From positions 1 to 37,812 of the IMG/VR virus record IMGVR_UViG_3300017951_000039: a stretch of DNA of 37,812 nucleotides, one strand, 5' to 3'. Source of the stretch: a virus. Shown here piece by piece: positions 8,585 to 15,721 of the stretch (positions are counted from its first letter, which is position 1; every line of letters starts with the position of its first letter). A program made the translations under genes and the position numbers. Below the pieces are notes generated by a model that saw nothing but the letters and a program-made list of their open reading frames with translations, had not been told where the DNA came from and searched no databases.

Positions 8585-10435
8585 TACTACAGAAACTAAA
8601 ATATCATTTGCAGTAGGTGCAACTGATCTCAATTCAAAATCATCAATAGAAATTTGAACTGTTTCAATCATCAACATTTCTCCTGTAATTGCATCAAAAC
8701 AGCTTACAATAATAGGAGAAACAGCACCACCAACACCAAATGCGGTACCCATACCATGAGCAACAGGATGAACTAAAGATCCTGCAGGCATAGTATCTGT
8801 TACTCTATAATTACTGATTCTATCAGCAACCATATCGCTAGCCGCTTTAGGAGTTACAGCACGTGCAGTATCAGTACCCGTAATGGCTTCAGCAGAAGTT
8901 GCCAATTCAACAGCACCTTTTGCAGTAGTACTAGAATCAGCAATAGAAACAGTTACAGCAGCTGTTTCAGATCCAGAACCACTAACGCTAATTGCACCAG
9001 AACCAGATACAGTTGCAACATAGTTACCAGTAGTATCAGTACCAAGAGCAACAGAGTTAGCTTGTACACCATCAACACTTACGGTCAGAGTTACGTTAGC
9101 AGAACCATCAATAGATACAGAACCAGAAGCATCACCACCAAGAGTAATAGTTCTAGCATTAGTCCATTTACTAGCATCTGCAGCAGTACCATCTAAATCA
9201 CCAATAAATGCATTAGCACGTACATCATAAGAAGCACCAAAATCCCATCTATCATCAGTTTCATTCCATATAAACTGAACATTTGCAGAAGTACCTCTTT
9301 CAACTTCAAAACCTGCGTTTTGAGAAGGAGCACCTGTTTCATCAGCATTTAATGTAAGAATTGCATCACCAATATTAACTTGATTTGAGTTAACAGTAGT
9401 TGTAGTACCATTTACAGTCAAGTTACCAGGAATAACAACCGTAGAAGTTGAACCGGCAAGAGTCAAATTATTTGCACCAATAGAAGCACCAATAGTTCTA
9501 TCGCCAGCTGCAAAATCCAATGCAGTTAGGCCAGCAATAGAAGTAGAGCTACCACCCAATGCTACAGTTGTAGTACCAAATGTTACATCATCATTTGCAA
9601 GAACGCTATTTGCCAAGTTAGATAAACCAAGGCTAATAGTACCAGCACCTGTAATAGGAGAACCTGATACAGTAATACCGTTGCTACCCGATACAGCTAC
9701 AGAAGTAACAGTACCTGTAGTACTAGAAGTACCGGCACCAATCAAAGCTCTGATTTCAGCTGCAGTTACACCACTAGCTAGAGTAGGAGTACCACCACCA
9801 GAGAAAATACCCGGTTCAGCAAATGAAGTATACCCGTTAGGGTTTGTACTATCGTAAGGAGTGTAACCTAAAGCTGTAGTTACTTGACTGCTTGTAAGTA
9901 CTAAAGTACCACCAAGAGTTAAGTTACCACTTGAAGTTACAGTACCACTTAAGGTCAATCCACTTACAGTACCAGTACCACTAACAGATGTTACAGTACC
10001 TGTATTGTTTGTAAAAGGTAAGTCAGAAACAAAACCTTTTTTAACGTTATTGTCTGTAGCATCATGGTATACAATAGTATCACCTGTTGCAATATCAGTA
10101 CCTTCAAGATTCGTTGCAGAATCAATAAAGTTGTTTGTACCAGTATAATCAAGAGAAATAGTACCAGATACTGCACCTGAAGTACCAGAAGCACTACCAG
10201 TAAGACCAGTACCACTTGATACAGTTACCGCAGTAATATCACCTGAAGCAGAAACCCATCCAGATCCATCATATACTTCTAATGAACCAGTTGATGCGTT
10301 GTAAATAATCTGACCTGCCGTAGGACTTGCAGGTCTTGTTGCAGTGGTAAGAGTGTGAATTACAGCGTTTTGTAACTCGTACCCTTGCATGTCAATGTTT
10401 AACGTCTCTAAATGAGACAAATACTTAAGAGCCAT
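8573..10435 (-). CDS. Tail fibre protein
   Basis: 620 residues. Starts MALKYLSHLETLNIDMQGYE, similar in style to the start of the giant fibre. Residues about 35-60 (RPASPTAGQIIYNASTGSLE, then VYDGSGWV) form the common phage fibre motif in which a trimeric shaft begins. The middle is a Thr/Ser/Gly-rich beta repeat region. The last about 75 residues (from YRVTDTMPAGSLVHPVAHGM) form a distinct globular head ending ILVSVVFAG, a plausible receptor-contact tip. No S74 domain. The leader is A/T-rich without a recognisable promoter, so it is probably read from upstream. Confidence 0.78.
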   Translation of the reverse strand: MALKYLSHLETLNIDMQGYELQNAVIHTLTTATRPASPTAGQIIYNASTGSLEVYDGSGWVSASGDITAVTVSSGTGLTGSASGTSGAVSGTISLDYTGTNNFIDSATNLEGTDIATGDTIVYHDATDNNVKKGFVSDLPFTNNTGTVTSVSGTGTVSGLTLSGTVTSSGNLTLGGTLVLTSSQVTTALGYTPYDSTNPNGYTSFAEPGIFSGGGTPTLASGVTAAEIRALIGAGTSSTTGTVTSVAVSGSNGITVSGSPITGAGTISLGLSNLANSVLANDDVTFGTTTVALGGSSTSIAGLTALDFAAGDRTIGASIGANNLTLAGSTSTVVIPGNLTVNGTTTTVNSNQVNIGDAILTLNADETGAPSQNAGFEVERGTSANVQFIWNETDDRWDFGASYDVRANAFIGDLDGTAADASKWTNARTITLGGDASGSVSIDGSANVTLTVSVDGVQANSVALGTDTTGNYVATVSGSGAISVSGSGSETAAVTVSIADSSTTAKGAVELATSAEAITGTDTARAVTPKAASDMVADRISNYRVTDTMPAGSLVHPVAHGMGTAFGVGGAVSPIIVSCFDAITGEMLMIETVQISIDDFELRSVAPTANDILVSVVFAG

Positions 10436-10474
10436 AATTGTTATTTATTTAATTGTTTTTATTTTTGTTGCTTA

Positions 10475-10996
10475 TTAGTTTAAGTATGCACTTCCAGCAA
10501 CAGGAATTGCAAACTTTATTGTTACTGTATTATTATCCGTATAGTCTATTTCACCCATAATATCATTCTTCAATAAGTCTTCAATTCTAACAGAAGGTTT
10601 CTTATTGAGGTTATGAATAATTGTCCAAGTTGTACTTGCAACAGGTTGATCATGTACATAATTAAGATCTTTTTCATCTTCTAGTGCAGTAGTTTCAAGA
10701 ATTTCAATTCTCTTAATTAATGCATCTATATCAGCACTTGTCCATGATGTTACACCAGTCTCTGTTGGAGTCTGACAAACAATTATACTTTGTGTTGTTG
10801 TTTTCAAATCTTCACTTGGGGTTGCAACTTGAAGTGTTAGGTCATCCCAATCACAAAGCCACTTCTTAATAGAAGCTGCTTCCATATCAACAAGACAACA
10901 TGGATCCATCCCATATCTTAAAGACATGAAGTTTTTATATACAGCAGTAGCAAACTTCTTCTCTGTTTCAATCTTCTTAATTAAGGCACTATCCAT
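10475..10996 (-). CDS. Tail fibre/virion protein with C-terminal beta domain
   Basis: 173 residues from the ATG at 10996. An in-frame ATG at 11029 would add 11 residues, but it lies inside the preceding 42-codon gene, whose stop comes just 1 bp before the chosen ATG. The N-terminal half is helical (SALIKKIETEKKFATAVY). The last about 60 residues, from VASTTWTIIHNLNKKPSV to SAYLN, match the short beta domain ending many phage tail proteins (form: TTWxIxHNLxKxPSVxxxD...YxDxNTVTIxFxxPxxGxAYLN). It probably belongs to a fibre or adaptor. Exact role unknown. Confidence 0.72.
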   Translation of the reverse strand: MDSALIKKIETEKKFATAVYKNFMSLRYGMDPCCLVDMEAASIKKWLCDWDDLTLQVATPSEDLKTTTQSIIVCQTPTETGVTSWTSADIDALIKRIEILETTALEDEKDLNYVHDQPVASTTWTIIHNLNKKPSVRIEDLLKNDIMGEIDYTDNNTVTIKFAIPVAGSAYLN

Positions 10997-10997
10997 T

Positions 10998-11126
10998 TTA
11001 TTTTTTTGTTGCTTGTAGCATGGCTTCATATTCTCCTAAACATGTCTTGTGGACAGTTGAGCCATCTGAAGCTTGTGTTTTTTGACAACCACAGCTAAAA
11101 GTTTTGTTACATTTTTTACAAGTCAT
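10998..11126 (-). CDS. 42-residue Cys-rich mini-protein
   Basis: ATG at 11126-11124, TAA at 11000-10998. The product starts MTCKKCNKTFSCGCQKTQAS and ends with a short helix (GEYEAMLQATKK). The CxxC...CxC pattern suggests a zinc knuckle and resembles the N-terminus of the protein at 1-374. It sits between two structural genes on the same strand, 20 bp after the previous stop, with its own stop abutting the next ATG. This tight packing argues that it is real. It could be an accessory virion protein. Confidence 0.6.
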   Translation of the reverse strand: MTCKKCNKTFSCGCQKTQASDGSTVHKTCLGEYEAMLQATKK

Positions 11127-11146
11127 AATGTTGGTTTATTTAAAGT

Positions 11147-11698
11147 TTAACATCCTACAGTTTTACAAGATATTTTTTGAAGTCTTTTCTTTGCATAGTT
11201 ATACAAAGCCATTCCTTCTTTAGGACTATTACAGTACTCAACCTTTGCAACCGCAGCGTCAATTACTGTCCTAATATATTTCATCTCATCAATAAGATCT
11301 TTTCTTTCACTATGAGGTTCACAATCATTCACATCAATGTGACACAATGTGTTGTAATAAGAAGTTAAAAGACTAGTTATTCTTAAATGATTGTACTCCA
11401 CATAAACTTTACTTACAGGTGCAACGCTGTATTTAATAATATAGATTCCATCTGCTAATGCTGTTCTCATAGTACCACAGTGTTCTGTCTGTGTACCTAG
11501 CAAACAACCATTAAGGTTAAGATCAAAATCAGGATCTACCTTTATAAGAACAGGGACATTATATCCAGGTGAAGTAATTAATAGTTCACCACAATCTATA
11601 TCAAGCTTATCTGTGTACTGACTAGTATCTTTTATACTAAGTATTTCACAGTTAGCCACTGTGGGAACCTCCAAACTTAATATATGCTTATCAGCCAT
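11147..11698 (-). CDS. Conserved virion protein of unknown function
   Basis: 183 residues. Start MADKHILSLEVPTVANCEI, then a beta-rich half (ITSPGYNVPVLIKVDPDFDL; GIYIIKYSVAP; VYVEYNHLRI), then a helical C-terminal half (ERKDLIDEMKYIRTVIDAAV) with scattered cysteines. I recognise this as a type of protein often found beside tail genes in Bacteroidota phages but cannot assign a function. Its leader has the TTTTGTATATTAT motif 36-48 bp upstream, and the gene before it ends in a strong terminator, so it begins a new transcription unit covering the fibre genes. Confidence 0.65.
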   Translation of the reverse strand: MADKHILSLEVPTVANCEILSIKDTSQYTDKLDIDCGELLITSPGYNVPVLIKVDPDFDLNLNGCLLGTQTEHCGTMRTALADGIYIIKYSVAPVSKVYVEYNHLRITSLLTSYYNTLCHIDVNDCEPHSERKDLIDEMKYIRTVIDAAVAKVEYCNSPKEGMALYNYAKKRLQKISCKTVGC

Positions 11699-11733
11699 GA
11701 TAATTTTTTTTATATAAATAGTATACTACATAG

Positions 11734-11746
11734 ATAATATACAAAA
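11734..11746 (-). promoter_or_regulatory. Candidate late promoter motif
   Basis: Minus strand TTTTGTATATTATCTATGTA, sharing the 13-nt core with 2305-2318 and 13120-13132. It lies between the terminator at 11766-11794 and the ATG at 11698, where transcription of the fibre operon must restart. Confidence 0.5.
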
Positions 11747-11765
11747 AAAAGATCATAATTAGAAA

Positions 11766-11794
11766 TAAAAAAGGTGGGAGATTTCTCCCCCACC
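11766..11794 (-). terminator. Intrinsic terminator after the 414-residue protein gene
   Basis: On the minus strand a GC-rich hairpin (GGTGGG/CCCACC extended by GAG/CTC, with one extra base) covers 11794-11773 and is followed by TTTTTTAT. It lies 29 bp after the gene's stop. Confidence 0.85.
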
Positions 11795-11822
11795 CTTTTA
11801 TAAAGCATTATTATTGATCTAA

Positions 11823-13067
11823 TTATTGTTGATCAATAGTTTCTTCTCTTGTCATTGGATTGCCAGAAGCATTAGCAGCAGCAACCAAGATATCCAACAA
11901 CGCTTCAATTTCACCTTGCGTTTGTTCATCATCACACTTCACAAAGATTTCATAAACGTACTGCTCATTGTCAAATACGCTAGTTGCATTGTTCAATCTA
12001 GGAACGCTGTGTTGTACATAGTAAGTCTTGTACAAAGCACTGCGGTCAATAGCACTAATTACTTCCTCAGAACCTTCAATCTCACGCATACGTACAGAAT
12101 CAACGTTACCTTGGTGGAAAGGAGCTTGTCCGTAAGACTCAGTCAACAAAAGTTTTCTAAGTACAGTTTCACCAACAGTTTGCTGCATAGTACCAGGAGT
12201 GCTAGATGCTACACCACATTCGCTACAAGAATCACCAGTTTCATCCAACAAAGAAGCTACCAATTGGATAGGCTCTTTACCGTAGTAATCACGGCTGTCA
12301 AAAGAACAGTCACCAAACTTAGTATCTACATAAGCACCTTCAAAGGTAACTTTAGCAGTTACTGCATCAGCAACAGGATCAACAGAAGGAGAGTAAGTAC
12401 CATCAAGAACTTGTTCAATAGTGTAAACAGTAGAAACACCACCAACAACTACGGTCATACCACCACCAGTTTTCTCTTTAACGAAAGGCTCAAGAATAGG
12501 ATCAGAAATCAACATGTGAGCAGCTCTTGCAAGTGCAACAGCAGGATCCAAAAACTCTTGACCATCAGCACAACAAAGTGAAGATTGCTCGTAAGGAACA
12601 CCGTCAGCATCCATTGCTACGTGAGCAGAATCACCAATAGCATAAGCATTGTGATTCAAGAAACGCAATGCAGGGGCACCTTTAACGTCCAAACGCAACA
12701 TAAAGATTTCACCACAAGGGTTACACTTAGAACCAACTGCAATAGAAGCAGTAGCAGCAGTAGCCTGAATACAAGAAGATTCCCATACTCTAGTCAAGTA
12801 TCTAGGATTGATTCCTTTTGATTTTACTGATTCTGCGTAACCACCGTGGAATTTATTTCCACCTACAGTGTCACTACCGTGCAAAGAACCTTGCACTAAA
12901 TAAGCCATACCAGGGGTAGGGAAAGCACCGGATGCGTGAGCCGTCCAGTCTGAACCATCAACCAAAGCTAATTGACCAGCAGCCAAAGCAGAAGTCTTAG
13001 TTCCATTAGCAGCAGAAGCGTCTGTTGCTAAAAAGCTTTTGTAAAAAGCATGATTAAAATAAGCCAT
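11823..13067 (-). CDS. Abundant structural protein (tail or head auxiliary)
   Basis: 414 residues, start MAYFNHAFYKSFLATDASA. Mixed alpha/beta, with a Cys pair region (SKCNPCGE) at about 113-120 and SCSECG at about 283. No enzymatic motif. The gene has its own promoter-like motif (13120-13132) and its own strong terminator, an arrangement it shares here only with the capsid operon, pointing to high expression. Codon choice is also biased towards common codons. It lies between connector-like genes and the fibre genes, so a tail tube, ring or head-decoration protein is plausible. I cannot name the family. Confidence 0.7.
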   Translation of the reverse strand: MAYFNHAFYKSFLATDASAANGTKTSALAAGQLALVDGSDWTAHASGAFPTPGMAYLVQGSLHGSDTVGGNKFHGGYAESVKSKGINPRYLTRVWESSCIQATAATASIAVGSKCNPCGEIFMLRLDVKGAPALRFLNHNAYAIGDSAHVAMDADGVPYEQSSLCCADGQEFLDPAVALARAAHMLISDPILEPFVKEKTGGGMTVVVGGVSTVYTIEQVLDGTYSPSVDPVADAVTAKVTFEGAYVDTKFGDCSFDSRDYYGKEPIQLVASLLDETGDSCSECGVASSTPGTMQQTVGETVLRKLLLTESYGQAPFHQGNVDSVRMREIEGSEEVISAIDRSALYKTYYVQHSVPRLNNATSVFDNEQYVYEIFVKCDDEQTQGEIEALLDILVAAANASGNPMTREETIDQQ

Positions 13068-13119
13068 TTTCTAAAAAATTAATGTTTAACAAATAAATAT
13101 TTGTGCGTCATGCACATAT

Positions 13120-13132
13120 ATAATATACAAAA
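13120..13132 (-). promoter_or_regulatory. Candidate late promoter motif
   Basis: Minus strand TTTTTGTATATTATATATG. Same core as at 2305-2318 and 11734-11746. It is 52-65 bp upstream of the ATG of the 414-residue structural protein gene. Confidence 0.5.
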
Positions 13133-13150
13133 ATTTGTGAAAAATAACAA

Positions 13151-13627
13151 CTAGCTAAGGAATAATAATTTGTACTTAGCTGAGTTTATCTGATCTTTAA
13201 TAAGATCAAGGTTATTTACCACCTCTGTATGAGGCATTACTTTCTGCAAATCAGCAATTTGCATAGATAATGTTCTCATATATTCCACAGCACCTTCAAT
13301 GCTCATAAGCCTTGCTGGTGCTTTATCTGGATAGTTTAATATAACTTCACAAGCACCCTGATATCCTTCAGCAATTGTATCTGCTAAATCAGGTAATGCA
13401 TCATAAATTTCATTAAGTGCTTTATGTTGTGCATATGAACCATCTCCAGTTACAGATAAATGTAACTTGTGAAAACTAGTTGCAGCATTCATTATTTCAA
13501 CAACTAACTCTGCGGTCATACCATCAACTTCTTTCATCTCAGGAGATCTTTCCATTGTTGATGTTTTTGTTGTTGGTCTAGATAAACCTTTAGAAGGCTG
13601 TGTCTTTAAAGATCTTCTGTGTTCCAT
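13151..13627 (-). CDS. Dps/ferritin-like fold protein
   Basis: 158 residues. After a basic, disordered about 30-residue start, residues 37-155 are four helices. The stretch SFHKLHLSVTGDGSYAQHKA followed by LNEIYDALPDLADTIAEGYQG has the form of ferritin-like phage proteins (DUF5856 type), where paired His/Glu/Asp residues of two helices face each other. Such proteins recall Dps (DNA protection, iron binding), but iron binding here is unproven. The ATG overlaps the stop of the upstream connector-like gene at base 13627, so they are probably coupled. A structural or packaging role is possible. Confidence 0.55.
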   Translation of the reverse strand: MEHRRSLKTQPSKGLSRPTTKTSTMERSPEMKEVDGMTAELVVEIMNAATSFHKLHLSVTGDGSYAQHKALNEIYDALPDLADTIAEGYQGACEVILNYPDKAPARLMSIEGAVEYMRTLSMQIADLQKVMPHTEVVNNLDLIKDQINSAKYKLLFLS

Positions 13628-14328
13628 TAGTTATTTCTTTCTGCTGATTGCTGATTAGTTTGATACTGATTAAAGTTCTCAATATCACCCGCAATTAATG
13701 ATGCAGCTTCATCCAAAAGAACCTCAACAATATCATCTTTAAATTCACATGTTACATCTACAAGTGTTTGAGCACCTGTGTAAGGGTTTTGGCAACCTGC
13801 TATTTCTATATTAACAGGTTGTCTATAATAAGTTAAAATCACATCTGTAATATCAAACTCTCTTTTATAAACTCTTACATTATTACCCAACCATGTACAG
13901 AATGTTTCACCCCATTCATAGTCTGGTCTTTTAAGAGGGTCTCTCATAATTAAATTAACATTAGCCTCTTCTGATAAATACACAGTCATTGATCTTGGAT
14001 CTGGACAACACTCACTAGTAGCGTATGCAGTAACCCTTTTGTATTCCATGTAATTGGCAGGAATACTAGATGACTCAAAATAGTTATCTTGCTGTGAACC
14101 AGGTAAAGTGGTTTCTTCTAAAAGAATCTGTAAATCATCAATTCTTCTTTTAGACATCTCATCACCCTCACGGTATAAATTATTACCATGCAGTTGACGT
14201 CTTACCCATTCAACTTGAGCTTTATTAAAAGCCTCTACAATTTGCCAGCACTCAATATTATCATAGTCATTGCTTGCAAGCTTGTTAAGCCTTTGCTTTA
14301 ATTTAATTTGTAGAGTTTGATTATTCAT
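13627..14328 (-). CDS. Head-tail connector/adaptor candidate
   Basis: 233 residues. The helical N-terminus (about 1-85, with NKAQVEWVRRQLHGNNLYRE and KRRIDDLQILLEE) is followed by a beta-rich middle (YMEYKRVTAYATSECCPD; VILTYYRQPVNIEIAG) and a C-terminal helix (DDIVEVLLDEAASLIAGDIE). This helix-beta-helix plan and the position after the portal/capsid module are typical of adaptor or ring proteins that sit under the portal. It shares one base with the next gene. The call rests on architecture and position, not on a diagnostic motif. Confidence 0.55.
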   Translation of the reverse strand: MNNQTLQIKLKQRLNKLASNDYDNIECWQIVEAFNKAQVEWVRRQLHGNNLYREGDEMSKRRIDDLQILLEETTLPGSQQDNYFESSSIPANYMEYKRVTAYATSECCPDPRSMTVYLSEEANVNLIMRDPLKRPDYEWGETFCTWLGNNVRVYKREFDITDVILTYYRQPVNIEIAGCQNPYTGAQTLVDVTCEFKDDIVEVLLDEAASLIAGDIENFNQYQTNQQSAERNN

Positions 14329-14339
14329 TATCTAATGTG

Positions 14340-15356
14340 TTATGCGTTCCAATAGGGTTCAACCTTGGACATCAAACTCATCAGAGTGTCTTCATTACTT
14401 GGATCTTTTAGATACTCAATTGCTTCGTTAGGTCTCTTGCCTAATTTTTCTGAGCTATCTACAGTCTCAATCCATCCTGAAGATTTTGGCACAAGGAATC
14501 TGTAAAATAAAGCATCTTTAACAAGAGCTCTTACTTTTAGATTTTCCATAGAATCTGCTGCTGCTTCAATAAATGACTGAGCTGCTCTTTTCTTATTAGA
14601 TTCTGTACCCTCACCATTAATGAACATGTCCATGTTTTCATACATAATATCATTGGGAGTTGATTTAGTATACTGAACACTATCAACGTCAACAGCTTTA
14701 GCTACATACATAAGCTTAGTAGTATCTCCGTCATATAGTTTTTGTAACTCAACCAATGCTTTATTTTTTAGTTTAGTGTATTGTGTTCTTTCACTGATGG
14801 TTTCTTCAAGCTGATCTAAATAAAATTTAGGAGGATTAGCTGATTTCTTTGCATCCTTAAGTGATCTGGCTACAATAGAAAAACCTCCTGCATTAATAGC
14901 ATAGATTTTAATTAAATCATATGGATCTTTTTCAGGATCCAAGAAAACAGGGTCATTACCACATCTCAAACTAATACGGGACCAGAACTTATCATTATCT
15001 GGCTTTAATAATGTTACTTTATTCCAAAAGTCTTTGTCTTCTGGATCAATAACATTAGCCGCAAGTTCAGCTTCAAGTTGTGCAACAACTGATCTGATTT
15101 CTTTTATTTTAACTTCACGTTCTCCAGGTGACAATCTTTTTACATCAGGAGCAAACTCATTCAATCCTGTTACATATCTTTTAACACCGTTTAACTCTAA
15201 ACAGGCTAAAGATTCTTCATGCCACACTCCTTCATGAAGTGCCATTCCATAATTCTCTAATCCCATGTTTTGTTTACTAGGATCAAAGAAAGGGCGTATA
15301 GCAATAACTTGACTTTTGTTTTGCTGATACTTTTCTACAATAGTGTAATCACTCAT
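14340..15356 (-). CDS. Conserved structural-module protein, function unknown
   Basis: 338 residues, mostly helical with a coiled-coil-like region at about 75-95 (REVKIKEIRSVVAQLEAELA). No signal peptide or catalytic motif recognised. It lies between the capsid gene and the adaptor candidate, a position where cargo, head-completion or internal virion proteins are common in this phage type. It starts after a leader with a host-type -7 element and a palindrome (15401-15418). Confidence 0.6.
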   Translation of the reverse strand: MSDYTIVEKYQQNKSQVIAIRPFFDPSKQNMGLENYGMALHEGVWHEESLACLELNGVKRYVTGLNEFAPDVKRLSPGEREVKIKEIRSVVAQLEAELAANVIDPEDKDFWNKVTLLKPDNDKFWSRISLRCGNDPVFLDPEKDPYDLIKIYAINAGGFSIVARSLKDAKKSANPPKFYLDQLEETISERTQYTKLKNKALVELQKLYDGDTTKLMYVAKAVDVDSVQYTKSTPNDIMYENMDMFINGEGTESNKKRAAQSFIEAAADSMENLKVRALVKDALFYRFLVPKSSGWIETVDSSEKLGKRPNEAIEYLKDPSNEDTLMSLMSKVEPYWNA

Positions 15357-15400
15357 CTTTCAATTGGTTTTTTTAGATTAATAATACTTGTTTTTCAACT

Positions 15401-15418
15401 CAAATATAGCCAATTGGC
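15401..15418 (-). promoter_or_regulatory. -7 element with adjacent palindrome
   Basis: Minus strand TATATTTG (15408-15401) fits TAnnTTTG and lies 44 bp before the ATG of the 338-residue protein. Next to it is the perfect 10-bp palindrome GCCAATTGGC (15409-15418), which may be an operator. I see no TTTG at the proper -33 distance, so this is either a weak or an activated promoter. Confidence 0.35.
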
Positions 15419-15442
15419 CATACTTATTATTAATATTTCTAA

Positions 15443-15462
15443 TGCCAGGGGTTAACCTGGCA
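15443..15462. other. Intergenic hairpin
   Basis: TGCCAGG (15443-15449) pairs with CCTGGCA (15456-15462) across a GGTTAA loop, giving a 7-bp GC-rich stem. No T-run follows on the minus strand, so it is not a classical terminator. It may be an mRNA-stability or processing hairpin after the 52-residue gene. Confidence 0.5.
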
Positions 15463-15494
15463 AAAGTTATTTGAGTTATAAAACTGCTTTAAAA

Positions 15495-15653
15495 TTAATT
15501 AGCTTCTTCAAGAGCTGCAATTCTTTGTTCTAAAGCGTTAATATATTTAACTAGTTCATTTAAGTGAGCAAATTTGGCTAAGCCATGCTCTGATCTTGAC
15601 GCTTTGTCAAGAACCTCATCACGGTTTTTTTGTTTAAATTTATCAAGGGCCAT
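15495..15653 (-). CDS. 52-residue coiled-coil mini-protein
   Basis: ATG at 15653-15651, TAA at 15497-15495. The product starts MALDKFKQKNRDEVLDKASR and ends with a clean heptad helix (LNELVKYINALEQRIAALEE). It resembles the small helical proteins next to capsid genes that can act as trimeric bundles, for example bases of head fibres. It sits 14 bp after the capsid terminator, so it would depend on read-through or its own start site. Confidence 0.6.
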   Translation of the reverse strand: MALDKFKQKNRDEVLDKASRSEHGLAKFAHLNELVKYINALEQRIAALEEAN

Positions 15654-15666
15654 GGTATTTTAATTT

Positions 15667-15699
15667 AAAAAAAAGGGAGGAGGTTTTACCCACCTCCCC
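15667..15699 (-). terminator. Intrinsic terminator after the capsid gene
   Basis: On the minus strand a GC-rich hairpin (GGGAGG/CCTCCC with inner ACC/GGT pairing) covers 15699-15675 and is followed by TTTTTTTT. It lies 23 bp after the capsid stop codon, so it separates the capsid transcript from the connector genes. Confidence 0.85.
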
Positions 15700-15721
15700 T
15701 TTTGGTTATTAATATCTGTTA

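Noticed and set aside
11826-12581. A 251-codon open frame on the plus strand, opposite the 414-residue structural gene
   Set aside because: It is antisense to a well-supported gene, Ser/Asn/Arg-rich with no domain pattern, and lacks a leader. It arises from the biased codons of the real gene.
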